64,000 nt of DNA, from positions 127,938,906 through 128,002,905 of the forward strand of contig NC_133391.1 of assembly GCF_047511655.1 (NCBI RefSeq), given 5' to 3'. This stretch comes from Castor canadensis (Eukaryota > Chordata > Mammalia > Rodentia > Castoridae). The position numbers and the translations under genes were made by a program. Of the stretch, positions 29,393 through 41,140 are shown piece by piece; position 1 is the stretch's first letter, and every line of letters begins with the position of its first letter. The notes beneath the pieces were generated by a model. It ran no database searches. It was given only the letters and a program-made list of their open reading frames with translations, and had not been told where the DNA came from.

Positions 29393-29620
29393 AGCATGAA
29401 TACCAGAGTCTAAGAACCTGGTTTTAAACCTCGGTTCTTATGTCTACTAGCATTGCTGGATAAATGCATTTAGTAATTATTTGGGTATATTACTAAATCT
29501 GCCTGTGCTCTCAATTCCTTCATCTGTAAAATGGGGGTAATAATGGCATTTACTGCTTTCGCTTGGTTGAAGGATTCAGTGAGTTAATCTACGTAAATAG
29601 TGCTATACCTGACCCTGCTG
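29393..29620 (+). repeat. MIR SINE remnant
   Basis: GGTTAAGAGCATGAATACCA (start), CATCTGTAAAATGGGGGTAA (core) and a diverged tail: classic MIR order. Confidence 0.85.
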
Positions 29621-29667
29621 TGGAGAGTTTGCCACTGCATTCAGCATCAAAAGAAAACAAGCAACCT

Positions 29668-29881
29668 GAGCCAGGTGCCAGTAGCTCACACCTATAATCC
29701 TAACTCCTTAGGAGGCAGAGATCAGGAGGACTCAGGTTCGAAACTATCCTGGAGAAATAGTTTGTGAGACCCTCCTACCTTCAAAAAACCCTTACCAAAA
29801 AGGGCTTGTGGAATAGCTCAAGGTGTAGGACTTGAGTTCAAGCTCCAGTACCACCAAAACAAAAACATAAAACAAAAGGGT
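29668..29881 (+). repeat. B1-ID dimeric SINE with target-site duplication
   Basis: B1-like unit GCCAGTAGCTCACACCTATA...GTGAGACCCTCC, linker CCCTTACCAAAAA, ID-like unit GGGCTTGTGGAATAGCTCAA...GAGTTCAAGCTCCAG. ACAAGCAACCT flanks it at 29,657-29,667 and 29,882-29,892. Confidence 0.92.
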
Positions 29882-30299
29882 ACAAGCAACCTAAATGTTA
29901 TTAAAGGCAAATGGCCAGATAAGTTATTTGGTAGACTTGTACAATAATAGATGCAAAAAGTGAAAAATACAGCTTTTATGGAAGTATTTCCAGGATATAT
30001 TGTTCAGTGAAAAAAAAAGAAGGAATATAGCAATGTGGAAAATATTCCACTACTTGTAAAAGAAGAAAAACAAAAAGGCAGAGACAAGAAGAATTTGCTT
30101 GTTCTGTCTTATGCATTACCAAAGTCATCTCTGGATGGATGTCAAAAAGGCACAATGGGAGAAGGGCAGAGGGAATTTTTTCACTATATAAATTTTTTTA
30201 TATGAAAGGCATGTAGATGTATTACCTGTTTAAAAATAAGAATTATTATAAGACAATTCCAAAGCATTAATATCTAAATTTAATAAGAAATAACACAAA

Positions 30300-30963
30300 T
30301 TTTAGAGAATAAAGGTCAGCTTATTTATGAAACCAGAAAAAAAATTTCTTATAGAATAGACAAAAAGCACAAAACACTGATAGATTTAACTACATTAAAA
30401 CATTTTTATTTTATTTTTCTCAGTGTTGGGAACTAAACTAAAACATTTTAAATTTAATAACAAAAATCCTCGTAAAATTAAAATATAATCACAGATTGAG
30501 AAAAAGATATTGCCGAACATGACTGACAAAATTATCATAAATCAATGAGAAAAATATAAATAGCTCTACATAAAAATAAATGATATGAGAAAGGGGTTCA
30601 GAGATGACACTTCATTGCTAAAAATGTGGAAAGGTGTTCAGTATTACTAGTAATCCTGGAGATACATATTAATACAACAATGAGATACATTTTATATACA
30701 CCAAACTCCCAAAAATATAAGGTCTGTGGCTGGGGATATAGCTCATTGACAGAGTGCTGGCCTCCCATAAGCAAGAACCTGTGTTTGATACCCATCACTG
30801 CAAACTAGTAATAGTAGTTGTACATATATAGTCTGAAACCAACAAATGTTGGCAAGGATTTAAAGAAATAAGTAGTAGTATAAACTTAAATTGGTAGTTT
30901 TAAGTATACTATTTATTTACTATATAAATGAATTCGTACTATTTAAGAAAGTAAAGCAGACAA
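30300..30963 (+). mobile_element. Ancient L1 fragment (ORF2 region) interrupted by an ID SINE
   Basis: CAACAATGAGATACATTTTA...ACCAACAAATGTTGGCAAGG is the recognisable descendant of the late ORF2 segment of old L1M families. Frame destroyed. Similar old L1-like pieces lie at about 29,200-29,330 and 29,900-30,240. Confidence 0.6.
30728..30805 (+). repeat. ID-like SINE
   Basis: GGCTGGGGATATAGCTCATT...GTGTTTGATACCCATCACTG; inserted in the ancient L1. Confidence 0.88.
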
Positions 30964-31334
30964 TGCTATGGACTGAAGGTTGACATCTTCCCCAGATTTA
31001 TATATGAAACCCCTATTTCCCCAACGTAATGGTATTTGGAGGTAGGACCTTTGGGAGATAATCTGGTATAGATGAGGTCATAAGAGTGAGCACCCCACCC
31101 CCAAACACACACATACACACACACACACACACACACTCATTAGAGTAGGAAGAAAAGGCCAAGGGGGCATATTGTGAGAAGGCAGCCATCCGCAAGCTTA
31201 GAAAAGCATCCTAACCCTATCCTGCAGGCCACCTGACCTTAGACTTCCAGCCTCCAGAACTGAAAAGAAATGTTTGTTATTTAAGTCATACAGTCTATGG
31301 TATTTTGTTCTAGCAGCCAGATCTGACTAAGTCA
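30964..31334 (+). mobile_element. MLT1-type MaLR solo LTR with internal (CA)n
   Basis: TGCTATGGACTGAAGGTTGA, AATGGTATTTGGAGGTAGGA, GACTTCCAGCCTCCAGAACT, TCTATGGTATTTTGTTCTAG and the terminal GACTAAGTCA are landmarks of MLT1 LTRs. A (CA)n run at 31,104-31,137 has expanded within it. No coding content. Confidence 0.9.
31104..31137. repeat. (CA)n microsatellite
   Basis: ACACACATACACACACAC... of about 17 units with one interruption. Confidence 0.97.
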
Positions 31335-31477
31335 AGGTCCTAAGTCACAAGGAATACAAACTAATTCTGGGTAATTTTAAAAAGAAAAATAATTTATTAA
31401 GAAAACATTAAGATTACAGAATCTGCACAAAAGCTAAATAGCAGCCTTGAAAAAAATGGAACAAGAGTCTGCAGTAG

Positions 31478-31640
31478 CTGAGGATGGCAGTGAATGCTTG
31501 TAATCTCAGCTATTCTGGAGGTGGAGGCAGGAAGATCAAGAGATGGAGGCCAGCCCAGGCACAGTTAGTGAAACCCTCTCTCAAAACTAAAAATGCAAAC
31601 AAAAGGGCTGGGTGTGGCTCAATCCCAGAACGAAAGAAAG
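31478..31640 (+). repeat. B1-ID SINE, ID unit truncated
   Basis: GAGGATGGCAGTGAATGCTT, GGAGGCCAGCCCAGGCACAG, CAAAAGGGCTGGGTGTGGCT; the right unit has an internal deletion. Confidence 0.82.
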
Positions 31641-31959
31641 ATGTTGACAAACCAGACCTAACTTTATGCTACTGAACCGGTCTAGGAGCTGGCAAAGACA
31701 ACTTTGTGTCATTAGCTTCAGCACCAGAAACCTGGGTGGGGACAGGAAGTAAGGGGTATGTACTTGGCCCAGTCTCAGTCACAACCATGTTCTTGTGCAG
31801 CTGCCCAAAAGAGAGTGTAATGCATTTGCAATGTCTATAATGGGAGGTGAGTTCTGCCATCTGCTGTCTCATAAATAGGAACTTTTTCAAATATAGGAAG
31901 AGGATTCAGATATAAGGCAGTCAAAAACTAACAAATATCCATAGGAAACAATAATTTTT

Positions 31960-32400
31960 ATGACTAATAATCTCATTTCTAAGTATAAACTCTAGAGGTA
32001 TACATGTATAAGAAAATATTAATTGATATGATCATTATCTCCAAACAGAAAAAATTAGAAAGAAATCAATTTTGTTCATTATCAGGCAAATGGATAAATG
32101 GTTTAGTCATTCAATGCTATGTAATAATTACATGAAAGAAAAAGAACATGGATCAACATGAATAAATCTTTTCAAAAAGATTGACTGAAGAACAAGTTGT
32201 AGACAAATAACACACTGTGATACTAGTTACATAAAACATAACCACATGCAAAATTACTGTACATATGTAATAAAAGTCTAAAACCATGCACGGACAATGA
32301 TACATAGCTGCTTCAGGACACCTTTGGAGGAATAAAAAGGATTGAGAATATTGGAGCTTTGTCTATCGCATTTCTTTTAAAAAAAAAGCGAACCAAATTT
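31960..32400 (+). mobile_element. Ancient L1 3' fragment
   Basis: GGCAAATGGATAAATGGTTT...GAACATGGATCAACATGAAT matches the pattern of the ORF2 end/3' UTR in old L1M elements. Heavily mutated. Confidence 0.55.
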
Positions 32401-32734
32401 GGGAAATATTATTTGCATGGTAGGCACAGATCCCTTTGGATCCTGTACTGACCTCAATAAATCCCTTTTACACAACAGAGTTATCTAACTTCTATTACCC
32501 AATTTCTCTATTTTATGTTACTTTTGAAACTCACTCCAGTTTGGATTTCACCCCTTCCATTTCTCCAAAACTGTTCTTATCAAGATCAACCAATGATTTC
32601 CCTATTAGTAAATAAAAGGTCACTTTCTAATCCTCAGTGATCACTTCCTCCACCTTGAAACACTATGTTCTCTTGCTGTTATAAGAATCTGAATTATTAT
32701 TCAGCAAATATTCGTTCTCTTCACCCTTCCACTG

Positions 32735-33144
32735 TGGACTGAATATGTTTCTCCACCCCATTGATGTTGAATTTGGCTGTGACATTCTCTAGCCAATGAA
32801 ATAACAGTTAATTTAATGTGAGCAGAGGTCTTAAATGTGCTCAAGAGCTTCAGATAGGCTTTTGTACCTCAGTGATCTATACTATGAAGATCTCCAAACC
32901 AGCTGTTGCCTATTCATTCTGGGTTCCATAATGGCCACACATAGAATAGATATAAACTCAACCTTATAGCTTAAAGTAGAGCCACCCAGTTAAGCATAGC
33001 CTAGGACAGCTAAACTGAACCAACCAACAGATCTGTGGGTATTAGAAGAAATACAGGGCTATCAACTACTAAGCTTTGCAGTGATTTGTTTTGTTTTGTT
33101 TTGATGTGTTACGCAGTGTTACTGCAGCAACACCTGCCTAACAC
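32735..33144 (+). mobile_element. Probable old LTR remnant (MaLR-like)
   Basis: Starts near GTGGACTGAATATGTTTCTC and ends TTACGCAGTGTTACTGCAGC...CTAACACA, which resembles the ends of MLT1-class LTRs. The middle is too diverged to place. Confidence 0.45.
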
Positions 33145-33223
33145 ATTTCTACCCTGTACTCTTCCCTTCCACCCTGTACTCTATTTTCAAAAATGTTTCC
33201 AGAAAACTCCTTGTAAAATGTCA

Positions 33224-33427
33224 GGCTGGTGCCAGTGGCTCACGCCTATAACCTAGGTACTCAGGAGGCAGAAATTAGGAGGATTGTGGTTCAAAGCCAG
33301 TCCAGGCAAATAGTTCGTGAGACCCTAACGCCAAAAAAATCCATCACAAAAAAGGGCTTTTGGAGCGGCTCAAGGTGTAGAACCTGAATTCAAGCCCCAG
33401 TACTGCAAAAAGGAAAAAAAAAAAAAG
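33224..33427 (+). repeat. B1-ID dimeric SINE
   Basis: GCCAGTGGCTCACGCCTATA...GTTCGTGAGACCCTAACG, linker CCATCACAAAAAA, GGGCTTTTGGAGCGGCTCAA...GAATTCAAGCCCCAGTACTG, A tail. One of the best-preserved dimers in the window. Confidence 0.95.
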
Positions 33428-34065
33428 ATCAGATGGTGTCCCATCAATGCACAAACTGCTCCCTTAAGTCTTTGACCTCATTTATTATTACTCTCCTCAC
33501 TCACTCCAATTTGGCCATTCTGGATTTCTTGGTATTCTAGGAACGTGAGCATCCCAGGCATGCTCAGGCCTTTTGCTTTGCTGGAATGCTGTTACCTGGA
33601 TTCATACACAGGCTTGCCACCTTTAAAATCTTGACTCAAGTTTTGTCATTAAGGCTTAAACACTTTAAAATTGCAATTACCCACCTCCCAAAGTCCCTAT
33701 ACACTTCCCTTCTTTATTTTTCTTCATAGCACTTACAAGTTGAACACAACATATTCTATTGTTTATTCTATGTTTATATATTAATTTTATTTCTTGTCAT
33801 TCATCCCCAACTAGAATGAATGCAAAATCCCTGAGAACAGGAAATATTTCTAATTCATTTTGTTTGTTGAATCTTCAGGTCTCAACTCTTGTTCATTAAA
33901 TGAATGATTCTATTTAATCCTCTGCATATTTGAAATTTCACATATAATGACAGACTCAAAGGCAAACATCATTGGGAACTATATCTAATTTTCAAATGAT
34001 TTCTCATCTTTATAACAAGAAAGAAAAGTTTAATCAGAAGGAGAATTTTTAAATTAATTAATTTA

Positions 34066-34143
34066 TTTATTCTTGTGCTGGGGATCAAATCCAGGACTTT
34101 GTGGATATCAGGCAAGTGCTTTGCCACACTGCCATATCCTCAA
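34066..34143 (-). repeat. ID-like SINE (minus strand)
   Basis: GCTGGGGATCAAATCCAGGA...GCCACACTGCCATATCC. Confidence 0.82.
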
Positions 34144-34344
34144 CAGAAAGAGAATGCTTTAGTTTCCTTGAATTCAATAAAATTTAGGCCTTCATTGTTT
34201 TTTGGTTGTCCTCTCAATGCTACCAAGTGGATGTTCATAGTTTTACAGAAAACACTGAAATATGTCCTTTTCAATACACTAGGATAAACTGTGGAAGGGA
34301 AACTTTACATATAAGGAAAATAATTTTGACCCACTGCTTGTTGT

Positions 34345-34556
34345 TGGGATTCTTTGCGGGGACGGGGTACTCGGGTTTTAACTCATGGTCTTCACCTTGG
34401 GCCACTCCACCAGCCCTTTTTTTGTGATGGATTTTTTCGAGATAGGAGCTTGTGGAACTGTTTGCTGGGGCTGGCTTCAAGCTGCAATCCTTCTGATCTC
34501 TGCCCCCTGAGTAGCTAGGTTTATGGGCATGAGCCACCGGTGTTCGGCGGGACTTT
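34345..34556 (-). repeat. B1-ID dimeric SINE (minus strand)
   Basis: ID complement (CGGGTTTTAACTCATGGTCT...CCACCAGCCC) then B1 complement (GGCTTCAAGCTGCAATCC...GGGCATGAGCCACCGG). Confidence 0.9.
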
Positions 34557-34647
34557 TTTTTTTTTCCTTTAACCCAGATTCCATGTTGAGAACTCACACA
34601 GTACACAACTTACATCTGTGCGGTGCTTGGATCAGTACAGCAACATC

Positions 34648-34851
34648 TCAATTATTTTTGGGGTCTCCAGAACAGCTCATTTCTAGCTCTTGATTTGCTA
34701 TAGAAGCAGGTACCTTCTCTAGCCTCCTATTTTGCCTTCCATGTATTATGCTATAATTCCAAACTCTAACAAAGATTAATAGGATCATAATCAGATGCAA
34801 GACCAGATAAATTTTTTTAAGTCCAGTGCGAATACACAAGACTGCATTCAT
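34648..34851 (-). CDS. Unrecognised small open frame with a hydrophobic segment (doubtful)
   Basis: 67 codons on the minus strand, about 480 bases outside the CpG island and divergent from the inferred + strand transcript. It begins MNAVLCIRTGLKKIYLVLHL, has a hydrophobic run (residues ~14-29) followed by a basic segment (HGRQNRRLEK), and ends CSGDPKNN. That layout would suit a single-pass membrane microprotein. No family was recognised and no splice or initiation context supports it. It may well be chance. Confidence 0.12.
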   Translation of the reverse strand: MNAVLCIRTGLKKIYLVLHLIMILLIFVRVWNYSIIHGRQNRRLEKVPASIANQELEMSCSGDPKNN

Positions 34852-35334
34852 CTCTCCATTCTACTTCCCATTCCAACAGAAGATAAGGGGAAATGAGTAT
34901 TTAGACTTTGTTCCCTGTAGCCTTTGCTGTACTAACCAGGAAAAAGGTTAAGTTATATGCAATCTGTGCTTCATTGCTCTAAAATCCCCCGCACCCCCAA
35001 ATGATCGCAGCAATTTCTTAATAATAAGAAGGGGATGGTGATGGCCCAAATAGGACTTGTCTTCTTAGGAGCTTCATAGGTCTGGCCTCCATTTTAGGTG
35101 TGAGCCAATCTCTTGAAATATCCTTTCAAAGAGCAAGGGCTCCCTTTTTCTCCTCCTCCCCACCCCCAGCCAGGTTTTCCTTCTTTTAAATTTTCCTATA
35201 ACTCATTGCCAACTGAGTCATGCATGACGACAATTTCCACACTATTTCTGTTAAGCCTGGGGATGACCCTAGGTGATGGCATTTATGCTGGGAAAGAAAC
35301 GTAATTAGTACAATGACCAGAGCCCATATCCCAG

Positions 35335-36160
35335 AGCGGCCTCAGGCCTCTCCCTGAGCGTCGGTGAGTCGCGGCGAGGCGAGGATGGGGCCCCGGAGCG
35401 GCGATGGGGCCGCGGGGCGCGGATGGGGCCTTGCAGTCCCGCGCCGTAGCCGCGCCTCGTCTCCCGTCCCTCGGTCGGCACCTGGCGGCTGTCGCGCTAG
35501 GGGCGGCGCTGCGCGGCGTGACGCGGCGGGGTGGGAGAGTGGGCAGGTGACACCCGGCGGCCTCCTCCCCTTCGCAGCCTGCTCGGCGGCCCGGGCAGCA
35601 GGGGCCGCTGTGAGGAGCTCCGCTCTCGCGCCGCCGCCCGCCGCCGCCCTCAATCCCGCGCGCCCCCGGCGCTCTGCTCTGCTCCCGGCGCGGTGAGTGC
35701 GGGGCTGCGGGACCCGCGGGCTGGGGCTAAACTTTTCTAGGACGAGGAGAAGAGAGTGAGGAAGGGAAAGAGAGCCGAGGGGAAAGGCGCCGGGAGCAAT
35801 GGATGGAGGAACTTGGGCGCGGCGCGTGAGAAGCGGGATACGGGTGCGGGGGCCCTTGGGGAGCCCGGCCAGGCCCTCTCTGAGCTTGGGATGGCTCTTT
35901 GGAAGTTCTGTCCCCATAACCTGCGCTGGCTGAGGACGAAGGCCCTTCCCCGCCGGAGTGCGGGGCCACCGTGCTCACCTGCGCCTTCCCGGTGCGCCCC
36001 CGCAGTCCCTGCATCCCAAAGGGGAGGTCGCGGCCCGAGAGCGCGCCGCGGAGCCCAGCCGGGACAGAGGGTGCCGGGCGTTAGGCGCAAGGTGCTCGCG
36101 GGAGGGACTGGAAGAGAGAAGGACCTGCTCGACCTTGGCCGCCGAGGTCACACTTTCCCG
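35335..36160 (+). promoter_or_regulatory. ELOVL7: CpG island promoter, probably of ELOVL7
   Basis: Dense CpG over ~800 bases (CGGCGATGGGGCCGCGGGGC, GGGGCGGCGCTGCGCGGCGT and many more), GC-box-like GGGGCGG, no TATA box, against AT-rich surroundings. Such islands mark housekeeping-type promoters. In human the gene after ERCC8 in the same orientation is ELOVL7, a very-long-chain fatty acid elongase of the ER. The identity comes from gene order, not from coding sequence. Confidence 0.7.
35560..35692 (+). other. ELOVL7: Putative non-coding exon 1 of ELOVL7 (5' boundary unknown)
   Basis: A strong donor, GCGCG/GTGAGT, lies at 35,693 in the centre of the island and faces the + strand, the direction predicted from synteny. 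ELOVL7 has a non-coding first exon in human. The start given is only a guess inside the island. Confidence 0.4.
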
Positions 36161-37122
36161 GCTCTGGAATCTGGCCTTGCCAGCCACCCCCTGAAATCCC
36201 CGACCCCCTTTCTTCCTGTTTCCTTCCCTTCTCTGGCGCTTTTGTGTTCTCGTGGCCGGAATGAACTTGGGGCGCTGCTCTTGGAACCGGGCGCTGTCCC
36301 TTTGGCTCCCGGAGTAGCATCCTGTCCGGGTGGCTGCTGCTGGCCGTGGAGGGAGGATGAGGACAGAGCTGTGGAACAGGTCGTTCTGGAGATAGAATAG
36401 GAAAGCCTGTCGTCGTCCAAGGTGTCGCTCGTTGGGAAATGGGCCTTTCCCTCATCAGTCGGCGCTGATTCAAACTTCCCCGCATGGGGATGGAGCGCTC
36501 TTGCAGCTCCCCGGGGAACTTCGGCAGGAAGGATGGGCTCTAGCCCTGCCCCGCTCCCGGGCGGTGGGGCCAACAAGTCCCGCAAGGACTAAGGAATAGT
36601 TGCAGCGACCTGAGTAGTGAGGACACTACTTCAGAGAGCCCCTTGGAACGCATTTTCACTTAACCCTGTGCCCCCATGTTGCCCTTCATTTCGCTCCTCG
36701 CCTTTATCGCTTAACTACTATAAAAGTCACCAGTACTTTGTTACTCTGCCTCGCTTATTACCCTTAACGTGTAGCTTCTGCCTCAATAGAAATTGTTCTC
36801 CCCAAGGTCACTGAGGATTAACTATTCTTCCCCACCCCCAACCACACTCCATGCAGACGTTTATCAAGTGTGTGTGTGCCAGGCACTGATCTAAGGACTT
36901 GAGTTAGCGCTGTTAATCTTCAACGAGCCTGTGATGACACTGAGGCAGAGCCAGGCCACTTCTACAACAGCAGTAAAGATTCAGCACCACTCTAGGAGAC
37001 TGCCTCACCTAGAGCTCCTTCCTTTGGTCCTTATTTTCCTGAAGTGCTGTTTCAGTCACCACGGATCAGGCTCTCAGTCTCTGGTCACTCTTTTCCTTCT
37101 TGTGTGCCTTTGTACTAGTTAG

Positions 37123-37140
37123 TCTCTCTCTCTCTCTCTG
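37123..37140. repeat. (TC)n microsatellite
   Basis: TCTCTCTCTCTCTCTCTG. Confidence 0.9.
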
Positions 37141-38491
37141 CCCACCCTAGGGATGAAACATCCAAAGCCTCTCACATGCTGATCATACATTCTTTCACTG
37201 AGTGACATCCCAGCCGTCTTTTTCTTTTTTTTTTTTAAAGGTAGGTTTCATGGAACTTCATTTAATCTCTCACCTCTGCTTACCTGGTTTAAGATTCATC
37301 GCTTCCGATGTCTTCTTCAGTTTCAGTATAACATCTCTTAGTGTGCATAGTATTGCATTTGGACTTTCCCTGTTTCCCATCAGAGCTCCTATAGAGGATT
37401 ATTTCTGTGACCATCATCCTGGTCACCAATGTAAAAAACTCGGCAGTCCTGTCTCATGTTATCCCCTCCTAATCATGAAATCTCTTCTAGTCATCTTTCA
37501 TGTAATCTCTTCTAGCTTTCATTAGCCTCAGCCTACATCTCCACTCCATTCTCCTGTCACCAAAACCCCTCAACCTCACCCTGAACACTCATTTATAACT
37601 TTTCATACTTCCTTTCTACTATTGGTTATCTTTAGTAAGTGTTTGTTTTCAACAAAAAAGATCATAAACAAATTAGGATATTGTATCTTCAGATCTTACA
37701 CCTAGTAGTTGCTATTGGTAAATGTTTGTAGAATATAATGTAACACAAACTAAGGTATCCCAGATGGAGTAGGTTTGATGATGGTGGAAATTAAGCCAGA
37801 TTTTATAAGATATTAAGGAGTTTGAATTGGTAGACAGGCATTGGCAAAGCTAGGTGCCCAGTTATCCTGACTAAACATTACAGGATAATAGTAATGAAGT
37901 AGGATCAAATCAGCAGGGAACCATGAATCTTAACAAAATATGAAACCACAATATTAAAAAACATTTTATTGAAAAATATGGCACATATATAAAAGTGCAC
38001 AAAACTTAAATGAGCAGGTTAAACAGTAAGTATTTTTAGCAGTAGAATGTCCTATTCTGACAGTAGACATGGTAGTTGTATGAGACTGCAGTCAGGGCAA
38101 AGAGGAATTGTTTCACAAAACCCATGTAATTGTTATGGGCCTGAACTAAGCTAGAGAGGCATTGCCAAGAAAGAACTGGCTGTGCGTGGGGAGGTTTGAG
38201 GTGAGGAGAAAAGAGGACCAGAAGGTGGCTCCAAAACAGTGATACTGGAGCAACAAGAAGAGTTATGACCCACTGAACATAATTCAACCACAGTGAATAT
38301 TTTGCCCTTTTGTTTTTCTCTCTCTTCTTTTTCTGTGCATGTTTTTCTACATCATACTCCATATACAATTTTAATATTTTGTGTTTTCCATATAAAACAT
38401 AGGAAGCGTTTTCACCTTACATCATTTTCAACACTTATTATTTGCATCATATTACAGTAATTATAGTAGACCTTAATGCTTTTGGATTTTT

Positions 38492-38568
38492 TTCTCTTTT
38501 TTCGTGGTGCTAGGGATTGAGAGCAGGGCTGTATGTGCAGTAGGAAAGCACTCTATTATCTCCAGCCC
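38492..38568 (-). repeat. ID-like SINE (minus strand)
   Basis: GGTGCTAGGGATTGAGAGCA...CACTCTATTATCTCCAGCCC. Confidence 0.8.
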
Positions 38569-38859
38569 TATTTAGCTAGTTCTGTATTGTTGGATGCTAG
38601 ATTATAAAGAGATTATATATAACATAAGTTATAGTAATCCTTACCTTTGCAGATATATCATTTTACAAGTTGGAGATTATTTCCTAAAGATAGTGTTCCA
38701 GAAGTGGAATTGCTTTGTCAACAGGCATGGTCATTTTTATGGTTCTCAGTACACACTGTCAGATTTCTGACAGCAATTTAAAAAAAGTAGGATGAAAAAA
38801 TAGGATTGATGCATTATGCCTACTTTTTCTGTCTGGGAAGTAACAGTAATTCAATTCAA

Positions 38860-39225
38860 TATAGACAGTATTTTTTTCAGTGTCCCTGGGCTGTTGTAAG
38901 AAAGCTCTACAACATGAGTGGCTTAAAACAACAGAAATGTATTGTCTTGTAGTTCTGAAGGCCACAAGTCTAAAATCAGAGTGTTAGCATTATGTATTCT
39001 TTCCAAGAACTCTGAGGGTGGATTTCTTCTAGCCTCTGGGAATAGTAGCAATCCTTGGCATTCCTTTGGCTTATTTTTTTTATAAGAACACCAATCATAT
39101 TGGATTGAGGGCCCACCCTAGTCCAATATGATGTCATCTTAACTAATTACACCTCCAAAGACCCAATTCCCAAATAATGTCACATACTGAGGTAGTAGAA
39201 TCCGGTTAGGACTTCAACATATACT
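38860..39225 (+). repeat. Ancient interspersed repeat, family not named
   Basis: GAGTGGCTTAAAACAACAGA, ATAAGAACACCAATCATATT, GAGGGCCCACCCTAGTCCA and ACTAATTACACCTCCAAAGA are landmarks of a common old mammalian repeat. A relative in the same orientation is at 59,668-60,130. Confidence 0.6.
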
Positions 39226-39495
39226 TTTGCTTATTTCTTATAGAGGTTGTGCAACACAGTGGACTGTGCATGAAAGAGTCTATCCTCAAATAATTTCTGG
39301 TTAGGTTCAGGAAGTAAGACTTTTCCTGATTTGTTTATTCTCCATGATGTACTTCTTGTGAGGATGGAGAAGGATGCTATTTGAAGAACAGTCTTAGAGT
39401 CACTGTAGATGTGGTAGTATGTCAGACAGAAATAAGTTGGGATTTCAATAATATACATAGCATATGGCATACAAAGAATCATGCCATAAACAGAT

Positions 39496-39856
39496 ATTTT
39501 TTCTTTTATTCGTATGTGCATACAATGTTTGGGTCATTTCTCCCCCCTTCCTCCGCCCCCTCCCCCCCACCCCCTTGCTACCAGGCAGAAACTGTTTCAC
39601 TCTTATCTCTAATTTTGTTGAAGAGAGAGTATAAGCAATAATAGGAAGGACCAAGGGTTTTTGCTAGTTGAGATAAGGATAGCTATACAGGGAGTTGACT
39701 TGCATTGCTTTCCTATACATGTGTGTTACCTTCTAAATTAATTTTTCTCAAACTAACCTTTTCTCTAGTTCCTGGTTCCCTTCTCCTATTGGCCTCTGGC
39801 ACTTTAAAGGATCTGCATTAGTTTCTCTGCATTGAGGGCAACAAATGCTATCTAGT
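39496..39856 (-). mobile_element. L1 3' end, 5'-truncated, with target-site duplication (minus)
   Basis: Complement of the L1 3' UTR (ends TATGTGCATACAATGTTTGG, C-rich tract, CTCTAATTTTGTTGAAGAGA). Flanked by CATAAACAGAT at 39,485-39,495 and 39,857-39,867. No coding sequence retained. Confidence 0.92.
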
Positions 39857-40039
39857 CATAAACAGATTTTTTTAGAGAGGAGTATGTCTTACATGTGTTT
39901 CTGTGACTCATCCAGTTTTGACCATTTACAATTTACAGAAAACACATGAAAATTTGGCAATTTACAAGACTGGTCTTCTAAAAATTTTCAATTTAAATTA
40001 TTCTTAATTCTATATGTGATATATTGATTGACATAACTT

Positions 40040-40240
40040 GGGCTTGAACTCAGGGTCTCACACTTGCTAGGCAGATACTCTACCATCTGAGTCACTCCAA
40101 CAGCCGTTTTTTTGTTGGATATTTTGGAGATAGAGTCTCACTCCCCCCACCCCCCTCCTGTGGTTTTGGACCACTATCCTCCTTATCTCTTCCTCTGGAG
40201 TAGCTAGGATTATGCGCGTAAACCACCGGTGCCCAGCTTG
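40040..40240 (-). repeat. B1-ID dimeric SINE (minus strand)
   Basis: GGGCTTGAACTCAGGGTCTC...CCAACAGCC, then GGAGATAGAGTCTCACTCCC...CGTAAACCACCGGTGCCCAG. A C-rich tract (40,142-40,158) interrupts the B1 unit. Confidence 0.9.
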
Positions 40241-41140
40241 ATTTAGATATATTAAAAGCACATATTATTATTCCATTGTGAAGTAATCATTTTTGTGAAT
40301 GACAGAAGTAGGCATACAATTTCACCTATTTCTTGACTATTATCTAAATGTAATCAGTTTCCATATAGCTTACAAGCTTTCCAGATTAAAGACCAATTAA
40401 TCAGCTTGGAGAAAGCAGCCACTCAGGCCATAAACACCAGCAGCACTGTTTCTTATCCATCTATTGTAAAGTGTACAGCCAAACCTAGACAAAATCAAGG
40501 CGGTACAGAAGCTGCATACTCCACAGGCATTTGAGTGTCAGCTTTGTGTCAGGCAAAGTGACCGGAAGGATGCTAAAGCCAATCCAGGCCTTCAGGATCA
40601 GAGGGAGGTAAATAAGTACAGGTATATGCACACAGGGTGTTGGGGAGGCAACATAGAGACAGGCAGACAAGGTATCTCTCCCAAGCTGAAAGGAGGAAGA
40701 GTGGGAGATGGTCAGAGGAGAAATAGGTGAGGGATGAGAAATCAAAGCCAGGCAAAGAGAGCACAGGTAATATCAGAGGTGTGAAATAGTTTAACCTAAC
40801 TACAGAGGAGGGTATGAGATGAGGTTGCCTATCCATGACAGCCTTGTTTGACCTACAAGAGATGGATTTTATTCTGAAGACAATGGGAAAGTGTTGGAGA
40901 TCTGTAAGGGAAGAAACCTATTAAAATTTGTATTTTTAACTCACCACTCTGGTGTTTGCCACTTCACTATTGTGTACAGGTTCTGTTTCATCCTCTATCT
41001 GATCTGGGAAGGACAGCTCCCTTTACTGTTTATTTTAGTTATCTTGCTTATGCTCACTTTGTATACAAACTCTGGAATAGAAAATAAACTGCATGAGTGT
41101 CTTTTATGCCTGTATGCTGATAGGATACTCAAGTCTACAT

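Noticed and set aside
35342..36585. Long open frames on both strands in the CpG island (up to 214 codons)
   Set aside because: GC-rich DNA has few stop codons; overlapping frames are open on both strands, with no recognisable protein. The elongase first exon is expected to be non-coding.
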